Shown: positions 39,266 through 45,433 of the stretch, one piece after another
Position numbering within the stretch: position 1 is the stretch's first letter
How the letters are laid out: the number at the start of each line of letters is the position of its first letter
Source of the DNA: Pseudarthrobacter sp. C4D7
GTDB taxonomy: Bacteria > Actinomycetota > Actinomycetes > Actinomycetales > Micrococcaceae
DNA: 45,433 bases
Direction: 5' to 3'
NCBI RefSeq assembly: GCF_013359725.1
Contig: NZ_JABFMW010000029.1
Location: 1-45,433 of the forward strand
Translations under genes and position numbers: made by a program
Notes under the pieces: model-generated
What the model was told of the DNA's origin: nothing
Seen by the model: only the letters and a program-made list of their open reading frames with translations
Databases searched by the model: none

Positions 39266-40648
39266 ATGGCACGCAACGCCTCCCTGTCCGGATTCCCCGA
39301 GTGGCTTCCCGAGGAGCGGCTGGTGGAGCTGCATGTGCTCGATACCCTGCGCAGGGTCTTTGAACTGCATGGATTTGCGTCCATCGAAACCCGTGCGGTG
39401 GAGACCGTGGGACAGCTGCTCCGCAAGGGGGAGATCGACAAGGAAGTGTATGGACTCAGCCGGCTCCAGGACGATGAGGGCGAGAACCCGGTCAAGGGCG
39501 GCAAGGCCGATCCCAACGCACTGGCCCTGCATTTTGACCTGACGGTGCCGTTTGCCCGCTACGTGGTTGAAAACGCCGGTTACCTTGCCTTCCCGTTCCG
39601 CCGCTACCAGATCCAGAAAGTGTGGCGCGGCGAGCGGCCGCAGGAGGGGCGTGCCCGCGAGTTCACGCAGGCGGACATCGATGTGGTGGGCGACGGCGAT
39701 CTGCCGTTCCGGTACGACGTGGAGATTGCGTTGGTCATCGCCGAGGCCCTCAGCGCCCTGCCCATTCCGGATTTCCGCCTCCGGATCAACAACCGGAAAC
39801 TCGCCGAGGGCTTCTACCGCGGCATTGGGCTCGATGACACCGCCGGGGTGCTGCGCAGCATCGATAAACTCGAGAAGATCGGTCCCGCCAAGGTGGCCGA
39901 GCTGCTGAAGTCAGAGCTGGGCGCGTCCGACGACCAGGCTGCCAAAGCCCTGCAGCTTGCGGCCATCCGCACCGATGACACGTCCTTCGTGGGGCAGGTC
40001 CGGGCGCTGGGCGTCAGCAACGAGCTCCTGGACGAAGGCCTGTACGAGCTGGAGCAGGTCATCGATGCCGCCGTACAGCGCGCTCCCGGCAAGGTCCTGG
40101 CCGACCTCAGCATTGCCCGCGGCCTGGATTACTACACCGGTACCGTGGTGGAAACCGTGCTGGTGGGCCACGAACAGCTTGGGTCCATCTGCTCCGGCGG
40201 CCGCTACGACGCACTGGCCTCCAAGGGCAACCGCAAATTCCCCGGCGTGGGGCTGTCCATCGGCGTGACCCGCCTGGTATCCCGCATCCTGAGCCAGGAC
40301 CTTGCCAGGGCTTCCCGTTCGGTTCCCACCGCGGTGCTGGTGGCCCTGAACCAGGACGACAGCTGGGGAGCGGCCCAGGACGTTGCCGCCCTGCTGCGCA
40401 GCCGCGGAATTCCAACCGAAGTAGCGGCCAAGGCGGAGAAGTTCGGCAAGCAGATCAAGTTCGCGGACCGGCGGGGGATCCCGTTCGTCTGGTTCACCGA
40501 CGACGACGGCACGCACCAGGTGAAGGACATCCGCACCGGTGAGCAGGTGCTTGCTGCACCGGAAACCTGGATGCCGCCGGTCGAGGACCTCACGGTGCAG
40601 GTTGAAACAACGGCGCCGGCTGCTGCCCCGGTCCAGCCCGGGAACTGA
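39266..40648 (+). CDS. hisS: Histidyl-tRNA synthetase
   Basis: The 460-residue class II synthetase has the N-terminal helix LPEERLVELHVLDTLRRVF, motif 2 in FRRYQIQKVWRGERPQ, the histidine-binding GLDYYTGTVVE and SICSGGRYDAL elements and the C-terminal anticodon domain. It charges tRNA-His. ATG 39266 follows AAGGAG; an in-frame start at 39173 would lie in the upstream inverted repeat. It belongs to the longer, actinobacterial-type branch (FPEWLPEERL start). The last 15 residues are Thr/Ala/Pro-rich. It converges with the permease gene. Confidence 0.97.
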   Translation: MARNASLSGFPEWLPEERLVELHVLDTLRRVFELHGFASIETRAVETVGQLLRKGEIDKEVYGLSRLQDDEGENPVKGGKADPNALALHFDLTVPFARYVVENAGYLAFPFRRYQIQKVWRGERPQEGRAREFTQADIDVVGDGDLPFRYDVEIALVIAEALSALPIPDFRLRINNRKLAEGFYRGIGLDDTAGVLRSIDKLEKIGPAKVAELLKSELGASDDQAAKALQLAAIRTDDTSFVGQVRALGVSNELLDEGLYELEQVIDAAVQRAPGKVLADLSIARGLDYYTGTVVETVLVGHEQLGSICSGGRYDALASKGNRKFPGVGLSIGVTRLVSRILSQDLARASRSVPTAVLVALNQDDSWGAAQDVAALLRSRGIPTEVAAKAEKFGKQIKFADRRGIPFVWFTDDDGTHQVKDIRTGEQVLAAPETWMPPVEDLTVQVETTAPAAAPVQPGN

Positions 40649-40660
40649 AGCCCCGGGAGG

Positions 40661-41914
40661 TCAGGGCCTGGACTGGTGCCGCCGGAAGCGCAGCACCAGC
40701 CAGCGCCCTGCCATCCCCGCAGCCAGCACCGCGGCCATGGTCAGGACGGACGCCGGCGGCAGCGTGAAGGCAAGGAAGACGCAGCCGAGGAACCCCACCA
40801 CATTCAGCCAGCGGGGGGCGTACCCGGGATGGGCCGTCAGGGTGAACGCGGACGCATTCGCCACGGCGTAGTAGACCAGCACGCCGAAGCTTGAAAAGCC
40901 CACCACGGTGATCACGTTGGTGGTCAGCAGGAGCACGATGACGACGCCGGCCACGGCGAGTTCGGCCACGTAAGGAACCGTGTGGGCGCCGCCCACTTTT
41001 GCCAACGGACCCGGAAGATCGCGTTCCCTTGCCATGGCCAGCGTGGTCCGGCCCACCCCCGTAATCAGTGCCAGGAGGGCGCCGAGGCATGCGGCGGCAG
41101 CGCCCGCCTGCACCAGCGGGGCGGCCGCTCCCAGGCGGGAGTCCACCACTGCGTCAAGCAGCGGGGCTCCGGAGGCGGAAAGCCGCTCCCCGAGGTGGTT
41201 CAGCAGGAGCACGGCCAGCAGCAGGTAAATGGCAAACGCCGCTGCCAGCGCAGCCAGGATGGCCCGGGGAATGGCCTGGGTGGGGTTCTTGACCTCTTCG
41301 CCCAACGTGGCAATGCGGGCGTAGCCGGCAAAGGCGAAGAACATGAGTCCCGCCGCCGGCAGGACCCCTGCGGGATTGCCCGACGGCGTCCCGGCCTGCG
41401 CCGCCCCGGCGTGCGGGCCCAGCACAGCGGCGATGGCAACGAACACCAGCGTGGCCAGGACCATGCACAGCAGGATCCGTGTCAGCAGCGCGGTGCGGGT
41501 AATGCCGAGCAGGTTGACGCCGGTCAGGGCCACCACGGCAGCCACCGCCACCGGGACCGCGTAACCGCTCGCAACATAGCTGCCGAACGTCAATGCCATG
41601 GCCGCGCAGGACGCCGTCTTGCCCGTCACGAACCCCCAGCCGGCCAGGAAGCCCGGCCACTCGCCGAGCTGCTTCCGGCCGTACACGTAGGTACCCCCGC
41701 TGGTGGGGTAGGTGGCGGCGAGGGCCGCAGAGGCAACGGCGTTGCAGTACGCCACCACCCCCGCGATGAGCACAGACAGGACCAGCAGATTCCCCGCCAG
41801 TGCCGCAGCCGGAGCGAAGACGACGAACACACCCGCGCCCAGCATGGACCCGAGCCCGATCGCGGTGGCATCGAAGGTTCCCAGCCTGCGCTCCAGCTGC
41901 TGTGGGTCGCTCAT
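40661..41914 (-). CDS. APC family amino acid permease
   Basis: The 417-residue membrane protein has about 11-12 hydrophobic helices. The first carries AIGLGSMLGAGVFVVFAPAA, the substrate-site G-S/A-x-x-G-x-G-x-F pattern of the APC superfamily, and FFAFAGYARIATLGEEVKNP holds the helix-6 element. It probably imports or exchanges an amino acid or amine; the substrate is unknown. ATG 41914 is used; an upstream in-frame extension would enter the aspS promoter. It is divergent from aspS with 98 bases between. Confidence 0.92.
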   Translation of the reverse strand: MSDPQQLERRLGTFDATAIGLGSMLGAGVFVVFAPAAALAGNLLVLSVLIAGVVAYCNAVASAALAATYPTSGGTYVYGRKQLGEWPGFLAGWGFVTGKTASCAAMALTFGSYVASGYAVPVAVAAVVALTGVNLLGITRTALLTRILLCMVLATLVFVAIAAVLGPHAGAAQAGTPSGNPAGVLPAAGLMFFAFAGYARIATLGEEVKNPTQAIPRAILAALAAAFAIYLLLAVLLLNHLGERLSASGAPLLDAVVDSRLGAAAPLVQAGAAAACLGALLALITGVGRTTLAMARERDLPGPLAKVGGAHTVPYVAELAVAGVVIVLLLTTNVITVVGFSSFGVLVYYAVANASAFTLTAHPGYAPRWLNVVGFLGCVFLAFTLPPASVLTMAAVLAAGMAGRWLVLRFRRHQSRP

Positions 41915-41952
41915 GCGGTGGCAGTACCTTTCCAACGGGTAAACTCGGACGG

Positions 41953-41971
41953 GATCGTTCCCGCAACGATC
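41953..41971. promoter_or_regulatory. 7-bp inverted repeat in the permease-aspS divergent region
   Basis: GATCGTT (41953-41959) and AACGATC (41965-41971) flank CCCGC, directly upstream of the aspS -10 box and over its -35 region. It may be a small operator or chance. Confidence 0.4.
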
Positions 41972-41976
41972 ATATT

Positions 41977-41982
41977 TAGACT
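41977..41982 (+). promoter_or_regulatory. Putative -10 box of aspS
   Basis: TAGACT in CATATTTAGACTTCCC lies 30 bases before the GTG start. It matches the boxes before yajC and rel. Confidence 0.5.
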
Positions 41983-42012
41983 TCCCACTGTTTTCCCGCA
42001 GAAAGGCGTGCT

Positions 42013-43809
42013 GTGCTGCGCACACATGACCTCGGATCACTTCGTTCCGAGCACATTGGACAAACCGTAACCCTGGCCGGCTGGGTGGGCCGCCGTCGTG
42101 ACCACGGTGGTGTCGCATTCGTGGACCTGCGCGACGCGTCCGGCGTCGCCCAGGTCGTCGTCCGCGAGGAAGAGGTTTTCCACGGCCTGCGCAACGAGTA
42201 CGTCCTGCAGGTCACGGGCACCGTGTCCAAGCGGCCCGAAGGCAACGAGAACCCGGCGCTGGCCACCGGCGCAATCGAGGTCATCGCCGAGACGGTCACC
42301 GTCCTGAACACCTCCGACCCCCTGCCGTTCCAAATCGACGAGCACGTCGAGGTCGGCGAGGAAGCCCGCCTGAAGCACCGCTACCTGGACCTGCGCCGCC
42401 CCGGCCCCGCCCGCAACCTGCGCCTGCGCTCCGAGGCGAACCGGGTAGCCCGCGAGCTGCTGCACGGTGAAGGCTTCGTCGAGATCGAAACCCCGACGCT
42501 CACCCGTTCCACGCCGGAAGGCGCCCGCGACTTCGTTGTCCCCGCACGCCTGGCGCCCGGCTCCTGGTACGCGCTGCCGCAGTCGCCGCAGCTGTTCAAG
42601 CAGCTGCTGCAGGTCGGCGGCTTCGAGAAGTACTACCAGATCGCCCGCTGCTACCGTGACGAGGACTTCCGCGCGGACCGCCAGCCGGAGTTCACCCAGC
42701 TGGACATCGAGGCCAGCTTCGTCGAGCAGGAAGACATCATCAGCCTCGGCGAGGGCATCGTGAAGGCGCTCTGGAAGCTGATCGACGTCGAGATCCCGAC
42801 GCCCATCCAGCGCATCACCTACAACGACGCGATGGCACGCTACGGCTCGGACAAGCCGGACCTGCGCTTCGGCCAGGAGCTGACCGAACTGACGGAGTTC
42901 TTCAAGGACACCAGCTTCGGCGTCTTCAAGGCCCCTTACGTCGGTGCGGTCGTCATGCCCGGCGGGGCCTCCCAGCCTCGCCGCACCCTGGACGGCTGGC
43001 AGGAATGGGCCAAGCAGCGCGGTGCCAAGGGCCTGGCCTACGTGCTCTTCAAGGAAGACGGCGAGCTCGCCGGCCCGGTGGCCAAGAACCTCAACGAGAC
43101 CGAACGGGCCGGTTTGGCCGACGCTGTCGGCGCCAAGCCCGGCGACTGCATCTTCTTCGCCGCCGGCGAGAAGACCCCGTCCCGGGCGCTGCTCGGCGCC
43201 GCCCGCGTGGAGATCGGCCACCGCACCGGCCTGATCAACCCGGCCGATTGGGCCTTCTGCTGGGTGGTTGACGCCCCGATGTTCGAGCCCGCCGCGGCCG
43301 CCGTGGCCTCAGGTGACGTCGCCGTCGGCGGCGGCCAGTGGACCGCAGTGCACCACGCGTTCACCTCGCCCAAACCCGAATTCATGGACACGTTCGACAC
43401 CGACCCGGAGACGGCGCTGGCCTACGCCTACGACATCGTCTGCAACGGCAACGAAATCGGCGGCGGCTCCATCCGTATCCACCAGGGCGACGTGCAGGAG
43501 CGCGTCTTCAAGGTCATGGGCCTCTCGCACGAGGACGCGCAGGAGAAGTTCGGCTTCCTGCTCGAGGGCTTCAAGTTCGGCGCGCCCCCGCACGGCGGCA
43601 TCGCGTTCGGCTGGGACCGCGTGGTGGCACTGCTCTCCGGTGTCGAGTCCATCCGCGACGTCATCGCCTTCCCGAAGACCGGCAACGGCTATGACCCGCT
43701 GACCGCCGCGCCGGCGCCCATCACGCCGCAGCAGCGCAAGGAGGCCGGGGTCGACTTCAAGCCAGAAGCCAAGAAGGCCGAGGCCCCGAAGAACGACGGC
43801 GCCAAGTAG
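42013..43809 (+). CDS. aspS: Aspartyl-tRNA synthetase
   Basis: The 598-residue class II enzyme has the N-terminal OB anticodon domain (about 1-110), motif 2 [21 protein letters not shown], the bacterial GAD insertion (about 285-420) and motif 3 [14 protein letters not shown]. It charges tRNA-Asp; whether it also charges tRNA-Asn, as in bacteria that use GatCAB, cannot be told here. The GTG has AAAGG six bases upstream. The C-terminal 15 residues are Lys/Ala-rich. A terminator follows. Confidence 0.98.
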   Translation: MLRTHDLGSLRSEHIGQTVTLAGWVGRRRDHGGVAFVDLRDASGVAQVVVREEEVFHGLRNEYVLQVTGTVSKRPEGNENPALATGAIEVIAETVTVLNTSDPLPFQIDEHVEVGEEARLKHRYLDLRRPGPARNLRLRSEANRVARELLHGEGFVEIETPTLTRSTPEGARDFVVPARLAPGSWYALPQSPQLFKQLLQVGGFEKYYQIARCYRDEDFRADRQPEFTQLDIEASFVEQEDIISLGEGIVKALWKLIDVEIPTPIQRITYNDAMARYGSDKPDLRFGQELTELTEFFKDTSFGVFKAPYVGAVVMPGGASQPRRTLDGWQEWAKQRGAKGLAYVLFKEDGELAGPVAKNLNETERAGLADAVGAKPGDCIFFAAGEKTPSRALLGAARVEIGHRTGLINPADWAFCWVVDAPMFEPAAAAVASGDVAVGGGQWTAVHHAFTSPKPEFMDTFDTDPETALAYAYDIVCNGNEIGGGSIRIHQGDVQERVFKVMGLSHEDAQEKFGFLLEGFKFGAPPHGGIAFGWDRVVALLSGVESIRDVIAFPKTGNGYDPLTAAPAPITPQQRKEAGVDFKPEAKKAEAPKNDGAK

Positions 43810-43824
43810 CTTTTGGGTCTCAAC

Positions 43825-43866
43825 AGCAGCGGTTTCCCGGGTCTCCGGGGAGCCGCTGCTGCTTTT
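43825..43866 (+). terminator. Rho-independent terminator of aspS
   Basis: AGCAGCGG (43825-43832) pairs with CCGCTGCT (43853-43860), with an inner CCCGG/CCGGG stem, and GCTTTT follows. It sits 15 bases behind the aspS stop. Confidence 0.85.
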
Positions 43867-43917
43867 CCGCAAGTAGACGTCAGGGGTGGCCGTGATGCCG
43901 CCGGGAGGAGAGCGGGG

Positions 43918-44703
43918 ATGCCGGAGCTTGTACCGCGGCTGGAGTCGTTGATGGACGCTGCCTGGCCCGCACTGGAACGCCACGATGCCGGCGACTGGAT
44001 ACTTCGGGCGGCCGTGGGGGTGACCCAGCGGGCCAACTCCGTCTGGCCCCGGGAACCGGGGGAGGACCCGGAGGCGCTGCGCCGGAGCCTGGCCGGGGCC
44101 CGGCGCTGGTACCGGGACCGCCGCCTGCCGCTGATCTTCCAGGTATTCGACGGGGCCGGCTACGCGCCGCTGAACGCCTTCCTCGACGCCGAGGGCTTCA
44201 CCCGGCAGTCCGAGACGCTCATCCTGTCCCTTGTGCTTGCTGGCAGCGCGGCGGACGGGGGTTCGGGGGCCGCTCCGACGGCGGGGGTAGAGGTGCTGCC
44301 CCACCCATCGGAGGAATGGCTGCGGGTCTGGTGGGAGGTGGACGGCCGTGGCGGGGACGACGCCCTGGCCGTCGCCGGCGAGATCCTTCGGGGCTGCCCG
44401 TCACTGTACGCCCTGGTGCGGGACGGCGATGGCCGGGCCGCCGCCGTCGGGCGCCTTGCCCTTCCCGCAGGCAGCGCGCACGGCATGGCCACCCTGCCGG
44501 CAGCGCGCCGCCGGGGCTTCGCCTCCGCGATCCTCCAGTCCCTGCTTCAGGCCGGCGACGCGCGGGGAGTGGACGGCTTCTGGCTGCTGGTCACGGCGGC
44601 CAACCACGGCGCACAGGAGCTGTACGCCCAGGCCGGCTTCCGCGAAACCGGCCGCTACCTTTACCGGCAGGAACGCCCGCGGCGGGGCCTCACCGGCTGC
44701 TGA
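43918..44703 (+). CDS. GNAT family N-acetyltransferase
   Basis: The 261-residue protein ends in a GNAT domain: LYALVRDGDGRAAAVGRLAL (strands), MATLPAARRRGFASAILQSLL (the acetyl-CoA loop, here RRRGFA), and ANHGAQELYAQAGFRETGRYLYR. The N-terminal half (1-130) looks like a second, degenerate GNAT-like half (PLNAFLDAEGFTRQSE). ATG 43918 is preceded by GGGAGGAG; starts further upstream would lie in the aspS terminator. The acetyl acceptor is unknown. Confidence 0.88.
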   Translation: MPELVPRLESLMDAAWPALERHDAGDWILRAAVGVTQRANSVWPREPGEDPEALRRSLAGARRWYRDRRLPLIFQVFDGAGYAPLNAFLDAEGFTRQSETLILSLVLAGSAADGGSGAAPTAGVEVLPHPSEEWLRVWWEVDGRGGDDALAVAGEILRGCPSLYALVRDGDGRAAAVGRLALPAGSAHGMATLPAARRRGFASAILQSLLQAGDARGVDGFWLLVTAANHGAQELYAQAGFRETGRYLYRQERPRRGLTGC

Positions 44704-44720
44704 GAATCCAGGACGGCGGG

Positions 44721-45389
44721 CTAGGCCGCCGGATCCGTCACCGTGATCCGCACCGAGCAGGCATCTGCGGCGGCTTTCTTCACCACGGCGGCCCGGGGCT
44801 CGGCCGTGTCCAGGTAGGGCAGGCGAGGCAGGCGCGCGTAATCACGCAGGACGGGTTCCTGGAGGACCAGGTCAGCCAGGGCGCGGTCGCCAGCAGGCAC
44901 CAGGTATTCAAAGTCTGTTGAGCGGAACACGTCCGCCGCCTGCTGGGCAACAGCCGCCACCAGGGCATCGGCCTGGTTGGACCGGCGGCGGGCGAAACGC
45001 TGCTGGGACTGGCCGCCGGCAGCAGTCCGGGACTGGACGTACCGGGTGCCTGCCTTGGACGCCAGGAGCACTCCTTCACTTGCCACTCCCAGCCCGTAGC
45101 CGCCCCGCCGCACCAGCAGCAACCCCAGCCGGCGCGGCTGGGAGGCAAGTGCGGCCAGCCGCTCCAGGGGTCCTGCGCCGCGGCCCGGACGTCCATCAGC
45201 CGGCCATGGCGCCTGCAGGAGCGCCACAGTGCCGTCTGCCGCTGCGAGCCGCAGGCCGTCATCGCCATCCTGCAGCACATAGCCGCCGTGGGAGGCGCCG
45301 AAGCGTTCCGCCCATCCCACCAGACGTGGCCCGGATACGAAGGCCGTCCGTACGGAGGGAGCTGCGCCGGGCGGGCTTTGGGCGGGCAT
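44721..45389 (-). CDS. acVLRF1 family peptidyl-tRNA hydrolase
   Basis: The 222-residue protein carries GTRYVQSRTAAGGQSQQRFARRR (in two parts GTRYVQSRTAAGG and QSQQRFARRR), the conserved loop of the Vms1/ANKZF1-like release factors, with catalytic Gln in GGQSQQRF (125-132), and RRGGYGLGVA just before it. Family members cleave peptidyl-tRNA on split or stalled ribosomes to free nascent chains. AAGGAA lies five bases upstream of the ATG. It is monocistronic, with an 11-base G/C homopolymer just before the ribosome site. Confidence 0.88.
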   Translation of the reverse strand: MPAQSPPGAAPSVRTAFVSGPRLVGWAERFGASHGGYVLQDGDDGLRLAAADGTVALLQAPWPADGRPGRGAGPLERLAALASQPRRLGLLLVRRGGYGLGVASEGVLLASKAGTRYVQSRTAAGGQSQQRFARRRSNQADALVAAVAQQAADVFRSTDFEYLVPAGDRALADLVLQEPVLRDYARLPRLPYLDTAEPRAAVVKKAAADACSVRITVTDPAA

Positions 45390-45401
45390 GGTGGTTCCTT
45401 C

Positions 45402-45412
45402 GGGGGGGGGGG
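45402..45412. repeat. 11-base G homopolymer close to the window end
   Basis: A run of 11 G lies 13 bases upstream of the acVLRF1 start codon (C run in its sense direction), next to its ribosome site. It may be real or a sequencing artifact. Confidence 0.6.
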
Positions 45413-45433
45413 TGGGAAAAGCGCGTGGTGGAC

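Noticed and set aside
1..45433. CRISPR array, insertion sequence, prophage or integrase
   Set aside because: No repeat-spacer pattern, transposase, integrase or phage gene was seen on either strand.

Overview
The window reads as a chromosomal segment of a high-GC Gram-positive bacterium, most likely of the Micrococcaceae (Arthrobacter/Pseudarthrobacter type). The evidence is very GC-rich codon third positions, frequent GTG and TTG starts, TANNNT-type -10 boxes with weak -35 regions, several probable leaderless starts, and actinobacterial marker genes: a phosphatidylinositol-phosphate synthase-type CDP-alcohol transferase behind thrS and a HIT gene, mycoredoxin, DUF6504-dnaE2, acVLRF1 and the ruvCAB-yajC-secDF-rel-hisS-aspS order. 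The genus is an inference. I saw no rRNA, tRNA, CRISPR array, insertion sequence or prophage gene.

Region 1 (1-11.5 kb) is a patchwork of small single-gene units: the tail of a lytic transglycosylase, a DksA/TraR-like zinc protein, a short AlkD-like protein, DUF1810, a stress-type SDR, a phosphoesterase, DUF1918, a Nudix hydrolase, an EEP-family hydrolase, a thioesterase-like protein, a PadR regulator followed by an AarF/UbiB kinase, a lipoate-ligase-like protein, mycoredoxin, a YedK/HMCES-type DNA-crosslink protein, a VOC protein and a chorismate mutase. Region 2 (11.0-15.5 kb) is a DNA-damage module: a perfect LexA-type palindrome lies between an unknown gene and DUF6504-dnaE2.

Region 3 (15.6-27.3 kb) holds thrS-HIT-PIP synthase, pdxS, a convergent M3 peptidase, a ferric-reductase-like flavoprotein, the murT-gatD pair that amidates lipid II, then pdxT and yebC. 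The two PLP synthase subunits, PdxS and PdxT, are about 6 kb apart. Region 4 (27.4-35.8 kb) is the core ruvC-ruvA-ruvB, yajC-secD-secF and rel block: Holliday-junction processing, protein export and (p)ppGpp control. Region 5 (35.7-45.4 kb) carries an AbiEi-like gene that overlaps rel antisense, a DUF349 protein, a membrane-anchored cyclophilin, hisS, an APC permease, aspS, a GNAT acetyltransferase and an acVLRF1 release-factor-like protein.

The most interesting signals are regulatory or structural rather than a new gene cassette: the SOS palindrome with an unknown divergent gene; a nested double inverted repeat behind pdxS; a 20-bp hairpin whose loop carries a consensus DnaA box; two divergent promoters with overlapping -10 boxes; a 17-bp perfect inverted repeat inside the DUF1810 gene; and a MurT without the expected zinc-ribbon cysteines. 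I did not find a clearly undescribed multi-gene system. No gap between genes exceeds about 300 bases; the longest, behind pdxS (281 bases), is filled with hairpins.
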